Made by a program: the position numbers and the translations under genes
Shown here: in pieces, positions 51,301 to 63,158 of the stretch
How the letters are laid out: each line of letters starts with the position of its first letter
How positions within the stretch are numbered: the first letter of the stretch is position 1
The notes under the pieces: generated by a model
Database searches by the model: none
Told to the model about the DNA's origin: nothing
The model's input: the letters and a program-made list of their open reading frames with translations, nothing else
Source: Pempheris klunzingeri
Lineage: Eukaryota; Chordata; Actinopteri; Acropomatiformes; Pempheridae
Direction: 5' to 3'
NCBI RefSeq assembly: GCF_042242105.1
Contig: NC_092016.1
Coordinates: forward strand, 6,185,501 to 6,249,500
DNA length: 64,000 nucleotides

Positions 51301-54300
51301 TCAGTATGTGTGTTGATTACAAGGGATCTGTATCAACATTGTCTGTATATGTTATATGTTTAGAAGTAGTGCTTCAGCCGACATGTTATTAAATGTTTCT
51401 CAAAAATCTACTATTGGTCTGGCAAGAAAATACTATGAATATATACTATGTATGTATGTATGTAGAATAGACTACGTATTTGAACAGAAATTTCAATACA
51501 CTATTATTTGAATAAATCAATAGTCATGTTCACTGTACTTTTAAACTTACGAAAGTGAATGTTATGAAAATAGCAGCAGCAGCAGACAGAAAGCAGGTCA
51601 AACATTAAAGATTCACACCTGAAACACAAACACACACACACACACTGCTGAAACACGAAGCTTCGTGGACGATGAGCAGCTGAAACTCCGAGGACACAGA
51701 AAGGAGCTCCGACCTGCTGACGTTTAACGCTGTCGGCCGGTTTTGAGACTCTCCTGGTTGGTTAATGATAAACAACTGCGACACAAAACATCTGATTCTG
51801 TGATAGAAAAAACAAACAAACTCAAAAGACTGCAGACATAAAAACTGAGGGAAAGAAGTCAACAACAACTCCCATGGTGCATTTCAGTGAGAAACACCCA
51901 ATAATTAGAGCTTTAAAGCGTAATCTGTAGAAACATTCAGAAGTGTCAACTCTCTGATTCTGGATCAGTTTAGGATCAATTCAGCAGGTCACAGTGAGCT
52001 CTGAAGCAGCTGCAGTCTGACCTGAAACCTTCCTGCTCTGCTGCTTTGAATATTCATAGTGTCCTGAACGCAGCTCACCTGTGTGCCTGAGGACACACCT
52101 AGATGAAGAGGCACGGTGCACTGATGAAGATGATGCTGATCGGTGGGAGCCACTCCCACTGTGTAACCAGGGGGTTTGAATCTTGCTCCATTAATAGGGA
52201 TTATTATTGTGTTTTCATTAATATTGGTGAGCCGCTGCTGGTCAGAGTTTCATTCAGCTTGACAGTTTTGAAAGTTTTGCAGCTGAACTACATGATCGGC
52301 ACATTAGTTGGATAAGAAGAGAAGAGAATAATAGAAAAACATGACGACATAGACAAGAAATATGGGGACATTTCCACTGGATGCCAAGTAATAATAGTAA
52401 TTGGATAATTTAATGAATATTCTCCAATCACATGATACCGCGACTTATAAAATGTTACATAAATCTTGACCAGCTCATAAAGTAAAACCTCCCTCTGCCA
52501 AACATCTTTTGCTTTTATGGCCATAAAACAATGAAACAATCTCCCCTAATGCCAGCAAACCTTCAAACTTTCTAACAAAACTTTAGTTATTCACACAGCA
52601 AACTTGCATACATTAGTAAATCAGTGTTTGTTTTATTGACTGCAATAGTATTTTGTACTCTTATAATATATGTAGTTTTCTTAACTATTTTATTATTGTA
52701 CTTACCTTCCCAGGAACGATGGGTGGAAAATATCAATTTAATAAAAACCTGGTACAATACATCTTTCGTTATTTTAAATAAGGTTATTGCTCTTTGTACA
52801 TTGTCCCTGTTCGCATAAAGAAATTTAAATTTAAAATGAAAGCACACGAGTCCACAGTGACACTGGGTTTTATATCTACACTTTTATGGACAATGCATTT
52901 ATTAATCAATTTACTGTAACATATTTAACAATAACAGCTACATATAATACAGCATTTCTGAACAAAAGTATTAACAGTTTTAATAAATAATAGTAATGAT
53001 AATAATAAACAGGCTTCTTGGATGTTGATTGTTCACATACGAGACTAAAACCATCCCAGTTTCACACCTCTTACTGTCACTCCTGACCAGGCCTTACATG
53101 GCTGAGCACATCAGTGGGCTGTTAACCCCGTAGTGCCCAAAAGGCCTCTCAGATCAGCTGGATCAGGTCTCCCGACTGTTCCACAGTCCAGACTGAGGTC
53201 AAAGAGTTACTGAGCATTTGTTATACTGGCACCTCGGCTTTGGATCAATCTTCCAGTTAATTTTTTGATCTGCTGAACCGTTTTTGCTTGTTTCTGACTT
53301 GCCTTTTAATCCAACAACTAGTTGTTTACATAACACAAAATGTTCAAATTCTTAAATTTTAAGTTTAATTCAATAGTTTCACCCATGTTCTACCTTTGGA
53401 TGACTTATTTGAATGCTCTACTTTTTTTTAGTCTTTTAATGGGGTGCTTGTGTTTTGCTATTCTTCTGTTTTCTGCTTTTTATGGTGTATGTATTTTGCT
53501 GTTCCATGAAAATAAAACCATTATCATTAGAAAGCCTTTAAAATCAAACAGGTGGTGCAGGGTCTGATTTTGAAAGGCTTAAGTTTTGAAAGTGACAAGA
53601 AACCCCTCACATCCTTTTTTGTCCCAAAACAGATTAAAAGAGAAGAGAAGACAGATAGCAAACCAAAGCCAATCAGTGACAACCAGAACCCCCATTAAAG
53701 TTTTAGCTAGAAAAAGAATGACATTAAAACATTACAGAGACCCCATAACAAGGCTGGCCGAGGACCCCCACATCACTAAATCCACCCGTGCTGTGAGAGC
53801 TACAAAATGACTGTTATTCAGTTCTTCTATCACATTTCATCTCCTCTGTTTCTACGTGTTTCCTGTGTGTAGAATACAGTAAAAACTGTATGAGGTTTGG
53901 TTTGTACTGTCCCTCCCCTGCCTGCAGCCTCAGTGTGACCTCCACATATTGTGTGTCAGGCTGGATGTTATGTGTTATGTAACCGGATATCTCGTGTATC
54001 ACTTGTAGTCCGGACTACATTATACTCCGTTTAGTACATTAAAGTGTTTATTATTTACAGGTCCAGATACTGTCTGAGTGTCCAACATGTCCCCCCTCCG
54101 TCCTTCATGTCCTTTGTTTATCTCACGGGATGTCGCGGTGTGTTTAAGGCCGACAGACACACAAAGACAGTTAAATATATACATACACAAAGACAGACAT
54201 TTTATGCGGGTCTTACTGGGTCTGAACGGGTGGTACACCGGGCTGGAGATCCGTCTTTTCCAGGTGAGCAGGGACCGGGTCAGGCTCACATCGTACGCGG

Positions 54301-54352
54301 CGTTTCTGACGCGGAGCTCGGACAGCAGCAGCAGCCTGCCCGGCCTCTCCAT
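42465..54352 (-). CDS. cerk: Ceramide kinase (13 exons)
   Basis: Exons 5'->3': 54217-54352, 48160-48300, 47735-47857, 47520-47645, 47358-47424, 46945-47090, 46165-46239, 44792-44944, 44043-44148, 43792-43871, 42968-43173, 42644-42864, 42465-42552. All phases agree; 555 codons, human about 537. The enzyme phosphorylates ceramide to ceramide-1-phosphate with ATP at Golgi and plasma membranes. The N-terminus is PH-like (SVAVSEIISV, HRWRCAEITFTC). The diacylglycerol-kinase catalytic domain has LLVYINPYGGKRQGKRIYE, the ATP-binding VCVGGDGMFSE (GGDG near 203-206) and IGIIPAGSTDCICF. The CxxxCxxC motif typical of ceramide kinases is present (CRSGCVVC, about 355-362), split between exons 9 and 10. 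GLSPAAHLADGTTDLILVRK and SWNCDGE also match the family. The insert EEEEENSNRRRNDG in exon 2 is more charged than in mammals. Exon 2 is odd at both ends: a TG repeat before its acceptor and a minisatellite at its donor. Intron 1 is about 5.9 kb. Confidence 0.95.
46690..46865. repeat. Degenerate minisatellite in cerk intron 6
   Basis: Units such as CCTCAAAGACCTCTATAACC and CCTCAAAGACGTCTATAACC recur with a spacing of about 28 or a multiple. The motif resembles the cdhr5 intron 3 minisatellite at 28980-29345. Confidence 0.6.
48089..48160. repeat. 21-bp minisatellite reaching the cerk exon 2 donor
   Basis: Three units of 21 bp (48089-48109, 48110-48130, 48131-48151) share GTGTTT followed by TTTCCA. 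A fourth, partial unit GTGTTTACC contains the cerk exon 2 splice donor (GGTAAACAC on the minus strand). Diverged copies extend left to about 48047. Confidence 0.75.
48305..48335 (-). repeat. (CA)n / (TG)n microsatellite before the cerk exon 2 acceptor
   Basis: About 15 CA units on the plus strand, that is TG on the cerk strand. They end four bases before the acceptor AG (48302-48301). Confidence 0.9.
52295..52620 (-). repeat. Possible LINE ORF2 3'-end relic
   Basis: On the minus strand, near 52500-52545, the sequence can be read as MAIKAK and, in another frame, as a IKQWNNLP-like phrase typical of the last residues of LINE reverse transcriptase ORFs. It lies in cerk intron 1. The evidence is weak. 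Confidence 0.3.
53050..53330. repeat. Possible retrotransposon-derived segment in cerk intron 1
   Basis: GTTAACCCCGTAGTGCCC, GACTGTTCCACAGTCCAGAC and the sequence around them resemble decayed fish LINE sequence that I recall, with the 'fruit' of an ORF no longer open. The family is unassigned. Confidence 0.3.
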
Positions 54353-54620
54353 CTGCGTCTGTCCGACCTGCTCCGTCCTTCAGCCGGCTGAGGAGGAAGC
54401 AGCAGCCCCGGGGACGGTTACCTCTGGCCGGGCATGTTCTCTCTGTGTGTCCGGAGGGGCTCCAAACCCCGAAAAAAGGCGACTATCAGGCAGCCACGGG
54501 TCGGGAGAGGATGTGTCCGTGTAACGGATTTCAGCTCGGGATGTTTTTTCTGACAGATAGCGGTTTCTTACCGGAAGTAGGAGGAGCCTGGTGGTGCGTC
54601 CAGGTGCTGCCAGAAAACTC
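54353..54620 (-). promoter_or_regulatory. cerk promoter region, GC-rich with an ETS site
   Basis: The 250 bp upstream of the cerk start codon is richer in CG dinucleotides than its surroundings (for example CCCCGGGGACGG and CCGGCCTC near the start). CCGGAAGT at 54571-54578 is a full ETS/GABP-type site, common in TATA-less housekeeping promoters. No TATA box is visible. The transcription start is not defined. Confidence 0.5.
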
Positions 54621-56376
54621 TGACAATCTGAAGTTCAACTATTTTAGGACTGCACTGTTATTTCAAGACTTTTTGAATTACTGTGACATTAAAAACTTTA
54701 TGATCAGAGATGTACGTGCTCATATTCAATAATTTGTGTTTAATTTTTTTGTAAACATTTTTTGTAAATAAACCTCTTCTAAGATGTTCTGTCTTCATAG
54801 TTATCTTACATCTTCTTACCCGGAAAAGTTAAAATTCTGAATGAACTCTAGAGACATAAAAACCGTGGATTGAAAGGGTGATTTAAATCAGATTTTAGGT
54901 GTCATAATGGACCCATAACTGTCTACAAACTACACAAAAGTATCCAAAAATATCCAATAAAGCAAAGCGCAATGCAGTCAAAATCAAGGTGCTTGTCAGC
55001 ATCAGGCAGAGATTTACAATTTATGATTTCTAAACATCACACAAACAGGTTCATTTTATTTGATAATTTATCCTCCCCATTGTTTGCATTTGGTTGTTTG
55101 TTTTTAAGCAAGGAGTCTTATAATTCCAACGTTTTAGACAGCACTTGAAAGCATCAGGAACCAGTAGCGTCTGTTGTCCTTTACGTCATCACGTCCTCTG
55201 ATTGATCCTTGCCTGAGGGAAGAACAAAGCTCCTCTGCAGGGAACCAAAATCACGTCCTGTAGTTCTTTGATACTGTTAAAAAAACAATGGTTATCGCTG
55301 CTTACTTTTACAAGGGAGCTATAATTCACTCCGTGTAGACCTTGTTAGCTATATGCAGTACTGGCAAGATGCTAGTACTAGTTTAACTATGCAGAGTGCT
55401 AGTACTGTCTAAAATATTGTATGTAAATGTCCAATCTTTCTATGATATTGATGATAATATTTTTCTATAATACACACTTTTACTAGGGTAACATTTTCAG
55501 TGCAGGACTTTCACTCGTAACACATTACGCAACACACATTAATACTTTTAAAGAGTCTGAATACTTCGTCCACCACTGGTAATTATGGAAAGTTTGAAAG
55601 CTCCAGAGCAAGAGCGTAAGTGGACCTTGAGTGGAGACTGGCTTAACATTTACTGGCTTTAATGGTTCTTGGGAAATAAGTGAACCTCATTTGACTTGAT
55701 TACTTAAAACACATTTCCTATATATTTATTAAAAAAACAACAGCAACATTTTATTTCAAAAGCAGCTCGCTGATTTAAAAGTCAGTTTGCTTTGACTTTT
55801 TCTGGGACGTTTCCAGAGGTGATTCCTGGTTTTCCAGAGACAGCAGGGGGAGCTGCTGCTGCACACACCGCCCTGTGTGAGGAGCTGCTCAGAGAGGCTG
55901 TGTTCTGTTTCAGCTCAAACAGTTTTAACCTTCAGCCGAATCTGAACTGAACAACTCGAAAACCTCCTTGTAGTGGATGTTTTACTTTGTTCCGGCTGGA
56001 TTTCAGAGTCCACTCAGTCCACTGGGCAGGTCTGTTTCTTTTTTTGAGACTTAAACACAGTGTGTTAGCAAGTCCAGGGAGCAGGTGAAACATTCATTTA
56101 GTGAAAGCAAAGTCCTTGAGCCAGTTAGTCGCCCCCTGATCTGCTGAGTGGAGGGTGACTCATCCTCCTTTTACTCTGTGGAGAGGACAAGCTTCAATGA
56201 TCACATCAATGATCTATATCCGACATGCATCTGCAGACGTGCCAATTAAAAATACACTGATTTCCATTCAATTTTTCCATAATTTAATTCTCCATCATGT
56301 AATTTTTGCTATAAACCTTTCAGAATTATTTATCAGTTTCTCTGTTTATATTTGTTCCTACTGTATGCACTTTGGA

Positions 56377-56430
56377 CTTCAAGTTATTCTATGAAAGGCG
56401 CTTTATAAATAAAGTTATTATTGTTATTAT
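56377..56430 (+). repeat. Retroelement 3' end with (TTATTA)n tail
   Basis: GTTATTCTATGAAAGGCGCT followed by TTATAAATAAAGTTATTATT is the usual 3' end of fish L2/CR1-like or SINE copies. The preceding 150-200 bp may belong to the same copy. Confidence 0.6.
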
Positions 56431-56494
56431 TAAAGACTGCTGGTGGGGTTTTTCTCCAAATTGGTCGTCTAGATGGGAATCAAGCATGAATGGG

Positions 56495-56496
<2 letters not shown>

Positions 56497-56524
<28 letters not shown>
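56497..56524. repeat. (GT)14 microsatellite
   Basis: Fourteen uninterrupted GT units in intergenic DNA. Confidence 0.9.
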
Positions 56525-56527
<3 letters not shown>

Positions 56528-58059
56528 GTGCTCTTGAACAAGTAGTCCCAGTTATGATCCACATGGTTGTGTTAATCTGGGCACCCACACCGTGTGTGTG
56601 AGGAGACCTGGACTAGACGGGGGGGCAGTGTTCTGCTGCAGAGGGAGCATCGGCTCTTCCACTGGCAGCATTTACAGCCTGTGAGCTTACAGAGCAGGTC
56701 GTGCAGGTTTTGATTTATTGAAGGTGAAGCATTGAATGAGGGTTCATATGATGCCCTAGAATCCAGGTTTCAGGATAAAAGAAGCTGGATATTGTTGATG
56801 ATTAGTTTGGTGTCAGATTTCTCTGAATGGGAATAATTTACTCTCTCTTTGTCCCCTTGTTGTTACACGCTATATACAGTACATCATATCAAGTAACAGA
56901 TATTTTAACACTCTTATCTGAACTTAGGTGTTATGGAAGGTCTGTGACAATGATTAATTGAATTAAATTATCAGGTGAGGCATAGAATTAAAGTCCTGTT
57001 CCACTCAAAAATATGTTTTGCTTAATGTTTCCTAACTTTAATGTTTGACTTTCACTGTACAGAATGACAAATGTGCAAAGGGAGAAAACATTTTCTGTGT
57101 CCTCACCGTAAATCTGAGTTTAAAACATATACAAATGAGATGATTTAATTACATTACAACTAGTTTGAGAAAACCAATCATGGTTCAATACGCGACTTCC
57201 ACAGTATGTGATGTTGAAATGTGAAACAGTGCACAAAAAACTGAGAATGGGCTTTTCAGAGAAGCAGGAGACATTTTGTGTCCAGAGGTTAAACTTTTGA
57301 AATGAAAAATATTCATATATTCATAGATTTGGGATTTTTCAATGAAGGAGATAGAATAGATGGAATTTTGCAACACAGTAATTTAACTTTTTTGTGGAAA
57401 AACTAGTGTAGGAGTATCTTTGTGTGCCTTCAAACATGTTTAATGGGGACCTTTAAGAGATTACAACTGGTAGTTTAGCACCCAACCCGTTAAATTTAAA
57501 CCCTTTTCTCAGCTCCTGCAGTTACACTCTGTGGTTTAAGTGCAGACCTCAAACTTTCAGCAGATTCCTCCCCCAAAATGGGACATCAGCACCTCCTGCT
57601 GCTAGAGTAATGTACCCACATTAGGCACGAAAACCAAGGAATAGATAGTCAAGGGAAAATAGCATGTGCTGATGAGGTGATGTGCTTTTAAATGTGGACA
57701 AAATGATGTGAATCAACCTCTAACTTCCATTTTCTGAATTGTATTTGAGGTAATTTAGTAGACTTAATGTACTGAAAATGAATAAATCAATAGACAAAAT
57801 CATCAGAAACACATCACTGAGTTTTACTGAAGTGTGTGAAAGACTTTTACTTTGAAGTCTGGTTTTTGACCCTGTGACGTCTCAGGTTCAGGTCACACAG
57901 CCAGCAGTGGTCCTCCCCTCCCCTGAGAGATGGAGCGCAGAGATGGATGCATCTGACAGGAAGCCCCTCTCCGGCCCGTGATGGATGCTGCTGCCTCTGA
58001 CGCTTGGGCCGCGGTGAGGGAACAAGGCGGCTGGATGGCGAGGAAGAGGAGGGTGTAGG

Positions 58060-58085
58060 TCAGGGCTATTTATAGAAAATAGATG
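58060..58085. promoter_or_regulatory. Consensus MEF2-like site in a GC-richer block
   Basis: CTATTTATAG is an exact MEF2 consensus, and GAAAATAG follows at once. It lies in a block of more complex sequence (57890-58160) within otherwise AT-rich DNA, which suggests a possible enhancer. Nothing proves it is functional. Confidence 0.3.
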
Positions 58086-59765
58086 ATGAGGCCTTTGCCC
58101 CGACCTCTCTGTGATGCATGATAACTGTCCCTCCAGCTGCGTCCACTCAGGTGATGTCAGCTGAAATGGACGATGGGCGAAGTGGCAGAGCAGCTGTCCC
58201 AGCACAGCACCAAGACGCCAGCGAGCGACCGACCCACTAAACTCTGCTCACCACAGCATGAAGGGGAGCTGTGCAGGAGACCGGAGGTCAGAATACAGGG
58301 GCGGCATTCACAAAACAGCCTAAGGCATGGCATGTTCACACCAGTGTTTTGGGGAAAAAACCCAGCAATAATGAAATTTTAAAAGCAATATATTTTAATG
58401 GCAGCAAGTGCATGAATATCCAATCAGCTGAAGGACAGATTGAAACAATCCAGTAACACCAAAGACCGTTTGCACAACTCTCCACTGTTTGGATGTCAAA
58501 GTGAAAGAAAATCAGTTTTCTTGAGTTATTTATAAAAATGTCATCGATTCTAATGGGGTCAACTTTGCCTGCTCTTTCTTTCAGGAGCTCTCAGTTCTGG
58601 ATGTGAAGTTAGGAAATTCTAGTTAAAAACTTTGTGTCCACTTGAATCCAGAGGAGTCTGTGTAATCAAAACAGATGAGTGTAAAAGTGGGACTGTCTAT
58701 TGATCACACACGGATCTATAAACTAATTATCGTCTCAGGCCAGATTTCTTTTTTATAAACTGGATAATTGGAGATGCAGTGAAGTCAGTTGAGAAGCTGG
58801 GAGCACCTGAACTCTACAGCAGAGACGGTGCAGAGCAAACAAGGAGGCCAACAGGGCAGTAACCAACCTGCTAATAGGCTGATAGAACAGAAAAAAAGCC
58901 TGTTAGAGGTCAGAGCAGAGCATGTTAACAGGCTGGCATAGATCAGCAGTCTTATTATATGCACATTAAACAGTCACATAACAGGAAGACTAGAAAAACC
59001 ATGATTTATTCTGATTCATAAGTGGTTACGAAACAGAACATGGTGAAAACAAACAAAAAAAACCCACCACAAACAAAAACCAAGGCTTCCTTTGAGCTCA
59101 CACCCAGTCAGATTAGAGCCATCTGTTGTGTGCTGCAAGTTGAGGAGAGCATCATCTGTATAAAACACCAATAATTTTCTCTAACATGGATCTCTCTTTA
59201 CTTGTGATTTAACAAATCAGATCAACTTTGTAAAGCAGTTTGATCCAAAGTGCTTTAAATGCAGGAAAACAAGAGGAAGGATGACAGCAGGCCGTCGGTG
59301 CATAGAGACTGAGACCTGGGTGAGTGATGGTTAAATGCTGGAGAGTAGAAGTGGGTGAGGGAAAAGCAGACAGAGGGAGGAAGGGAATTCCATGATTTTG
59401 GGGCAGAACAAGAGAAGCTCCTGTCCGCTCAGCACTTAGTCCAGGATCTCAGAGACAGATGGGTGGCTTTGGTCAGATGACCTCAGTCCCCAGACGGCGT
59501 GTTAGAGGGTCAGGAGCTCTGTTATGTAGGAGGGGGCAAAATCATTTAATTTGTACACAACAATGAAGACTTTAAAATCAGTTCTATATGCGTTACAGGC
59601 AGCCAGTGTAGGGAGCCTCGTCAAAACTCAGCATTTTAAATCAGTTGGAGACGGGATAAAAACAGGACTGAGTGAAAGCAAAATACAATGAGAATAAACT
59701 ACACAAACCAGGTTTCATCAGGAAAATGCTTTAATCTCATTCATTTCTTTTAAGTTCTGTGTTTT

Positions 59766-62700
59766 TCACTGCAGAGGTCTCTCCTTCACTGTGATTGGTC
59801 CAACCACCGTGTCCTCTTCCCACTGAGTACCTGCAGCACAGAAATATGAAAAAAAAAAAAAAACCTTAAGGGATTTCAGGTTCTCATTGATTTGCACCTT
59901 ATGGGACAATCTAAGGGGTTTTAGCATGACATCTTCAGTTAATTAATGGAAATTTATTCCATTTTCAATGCCCTGTGTATGTGGCATCGTGTTTACAGAG
60001 CAGTCTCTTCAGGATGGCATAAGCAGCATGTGCTGCCTGTTTGCTGAACTCCGATGGAGTGAAAATGACACAGACCAGTCGGGTTTTGGAGAGCATCCAC
60101 GTACCTGCTCCAGTCAGGTGTCTCTGGCTTCCTGTCCCACAGGCTGTGTCACAGCAGGAACAGGCGTTATGGCTGCCACTGGCCTCCCTCCACCTGTCAA
60201 TCAAAAGCTCTTACAGATTAACTCCAAATGTAAATATTCCTTATACAGACACAGGAAACAAAAAATCAGAAATACAGATTTTAGATTGATATGGTTCTCC
60301 ATCCACTGGTATGAACTAAAATGCAGTGAGGGTGTGAGTATGAACTTAGTCCTTAATATTCATGATATTGCTGACTAATCTAAATGTAATATACCACATG
60401 CTTTTGGCATTAAGGTAATGAAAGTTTGCTCCATGTGCAGAACTTGACCTGACTAAGCAAATACACAAAAATCTCACCCATGGGCGAATGAACAGGCCTT
60501 GTTGGTGGCACCCACAGCTGCAGCAGCTGCCGTGGCTCTCAGACTGCAGGTGATGTAGATCTAAGAGACACCAAGAGGACGTGCATTCGCACAGTTTATG
60601 TAGCACCAATTCATAAACGTTACACACTTCATATAGAGCAGGAGCAAACAAATCCGGCTATAACTTTGCAGGAAAATTAACAGGAAATGTGCAGTGTGTT
60701 GGAGTCTCACCACGCCACTGTTGTCCTGCAGGAACCTGAAGGCCTCCACCTGAAACTGCAGTCTGTCGTCCTGAGACCGCGGCAGGAACTGAGAGCTGGA
60801 GCCTGTCAGCTGACTGTCAAACAGACACCTGAAGGCAACATATAGAAGCATCAGACAAGACACCTGAACACAACACAGGAGACCAGATAAACTATTGACC
60901 CTTACAAAGATGTGGGAGGACGGCTTATGGCATGAATACATTTATTCATGGTGCTGAATGGGGAAGAAAGAATAGATAGGAGCACAATAAATGATCCCAT
61001 CCAGATACGTTTTAGGACATGAACAAAAACACTTGATAATTCCCTTCATAAAGTTTGAACAATCTTAATTACATTTCTCTACCTAAAAGCTCCAAAATCT
61101 ACAAACATTTAGAATTTCAAAAAGTTCAGCTGCAGGTCATAACATGTCACTAAAGAAAGCTCCAACGGACCCGTTGTTTCCCAGGAAGGCGTATCGAGGG
61201 ACTGTGTCAACGTTTGGGATCACAGTGGCCACACAGCTGTCCACAAACACTCTGAGAGGAGCGTGATGAAACTGTTTGACTGAAACGTCAAACTTCATCA
61301 TGTCTCCCAGCAGGAATTCAGTGGACGGACGATGGAACTGCCAGTCATCTGGGGGTCACAGGGAAACAAACTCACAAAAACAAGTCTTTTTATTGAATTT
61401 TAGAGGGAATCAGGATGCCAAATACTGTGGCTTCAACAAGAGACCAACGGACTGCACAATTTTGTACTTTTACTCCACCTCAGCATTTCCATTTACACTT
61501 CACTGCATGTATTCAAGAGCTAGTTCTTACTACAAGACTTTTCAAACAACTTTGATTAAAACATTGTGGTAAAAGTTGTTAAAATCCGATGACCAATTAC
61601 ATCATCACTTGCATACAAGACAATAATTATGAACCGATTATACAATAGTGCCACATGGACAGTTGCCATCCTTCATTATGAGACTTAAGTGAAATTATAA
61701 GTGCAGGACTTAAACTCATAATCGGGTATTTCTACACTGTGATATTGCCACTTTAACTTCAGTAAATTTGAATACTTCTAAACACTGCTGATTAAAAAAA
61801 AAAAAAATACATTACAAGGATCACAAGAGTTGAGAAACGTGCTGTGGGCCGCCAGGACACTGTAAGAAAGTCTTTTCTCCATTAATGAAGTTGGAACAAA
61901 CACCCACCGGTCATGAGCCTCAGGGAGAAGTAAAGACTTTCCTCTGAAGCTTTGGCGAGACTGAACGGCGTCCAGGTCGGCTTAAAGATCCCACTGCTTA
62001 CATCGTGCTTCCTAAAAACCATTAAGAATAATATTCTAAACCTTTGTTCAATTTAGATATTTCTTGATTTCATCTTTTACTTTTAGAAAACAGACAAAAG
62101 TCTGATTCAGGACCTCTGATAGTGACACTGGATGCCGACTGTGACATCTCTGGTTCGGACAATTTGAGCGTCTCCCAGAGGACTGGGAGCGTAGATCAGC
62201 TCGAAGGAATAGGTGAACGAGTCCTCGGCCATCTGAAACACAGTTTACAAGATGCCTTAAATGTCAAACGTGGAGACAAGTACCATAAATCCACTTCTGA
62301 CATTAACACTAATTACTGCAGCTTTTTAGCTCCTAGTTTTGAACCAAATAATATACAATAAAACCAGTCTCATAAGCTCTGATAAACCCACTGCGCACTA
62401 CTGGCCCCAATATCAGAGACTGTCGAAGTGGTGCATTCAGTCGCTAAAGAGGCAGAAGGTTCACATGGTTGTACAACAAAATGAAAGCTGGAGCCCCTTC
62501 ATGCTACACACAGAGCAAATATTACATTTAGAATAGAGAAAGAACCAATTAAAAGAAATATACACAACTGTATACAAATACAAAACAATGAGCCCCTTGT
62601 TTCAAAAGTCATTGTGCAAACTACAAATTGCTTAAGTGCTGGTTTAAAGTGAAAAACAATGAGTGTAACCAGGAGGGACAGGACTCATTGAGCAGTCAAA

Positions 62701-63158
62701 TCTGAAAGATGAAAACTCAGATTCTGAAATCAGCTGAACATTTACTGAACATTAGCAGATGTCAAATGTTTTGTCTGATGCTCAAATGAAACTGGCCTTC
62801 TTGACTTAAATGCGTCATTGTAAAACCGAGGTTTCACATCAAAGCCTCACCAGCAGCTGGCTGCCACATCCGTGCAGCTCCGATTCAAAGACCAGGACCT
62901 GAGCTTCAGCATCTTCCCCTGTGGCAGGACATCCTCCCAGTGTGACATCTGCAGCCAGGACAGGTTTACCAATCCCCAACAGGTCTTTCTTGGCCTCCAC
63001 CCGCACAGAGTTCTCCCCACAGATGGCGTGGACGCTGTCGGCCGCTGTTGGAACCTTCAGCTCAAAGTGTGGAGGGTACCGAGGCGCCTCTTCAGTCGGC
63101 GGCTCTGGAAACTTCCAAGACAACGGTTTATGGAAAGACTGCGTCTCCTGGTGGACAG
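59766..63158 (-). CDS. zp3: Zona pellucida ZP3-type egg-coat protein, 5' partial (8 exons)
   Basis: Exons 5'->3': 62851-63158, 62114-62232, 61908-62011, 61171-61348, 60711-60828, 60478-60560, 60105-60193, 59766-59830. Phases agree; 353 residues are present. The first exon is missing: the acceptor at 63159-63160 is clear, but no signal-peptide exon is visible up to base 64000. The ZP domain starts near ICGENSVRVEAKKDLLGIGK and continues LGGC, SELHGCGSQLL, VGIQCHYQRKHDVSSG, VDSCVATVIP, GCLFDSQLTGSSSQFLPR, YITCSLRA, KACSFAHGGW and the ZP3 signature CSCCDTACG. The cysteine order fits ZP3, which forms egg-envelope filaments with other ZP proteins. The protein ends soon after VVGPITVKE, a probable external hydrophobic patch. 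It has no C-terminal membrane helix, as in many fish ZP3 copies. No dibasic cleavage site is seen before that patch (only GSQRH). Fish carry several zp3 genes and I cannot say which this is. Confidence 0.9.

Larger units (their letters stand above)
54621..59765. other. Intergenic DNA between cerk and the ZP3-like gene
   Basis: No supported coding exon. It holds a LINE/SINE-type 3' end (56377-56430), a GT microsatellite (56497-56524), a GC-richer block at about 57890-58160 with a consensus MEF2 site, and repeat-like DNA at about 59040-59660. The open frames around 57888-58382 on both strands lack splice context or a recognisable product. Confidence 0.5.

Noticed and set aside
52160..52200. tRNA-like GGTTTGAATC box
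   Set aside because: No matching acceptor stem or anticodon arm could be drawn around it.
54044..54732. Plus-strand open frames of 95-148 codons over the cerk first exon
   Set aside because: They are antisense to the GC-rich first exon and promoter of cerk. GC-rich DNA has few stops, so long chance frames are expected.
57888..58382. Open frames on both strands with Pro/His-rich residues
   Set aside because: No matching splice sites, start context or recognisable domain; kept only as a possible regulatory block.
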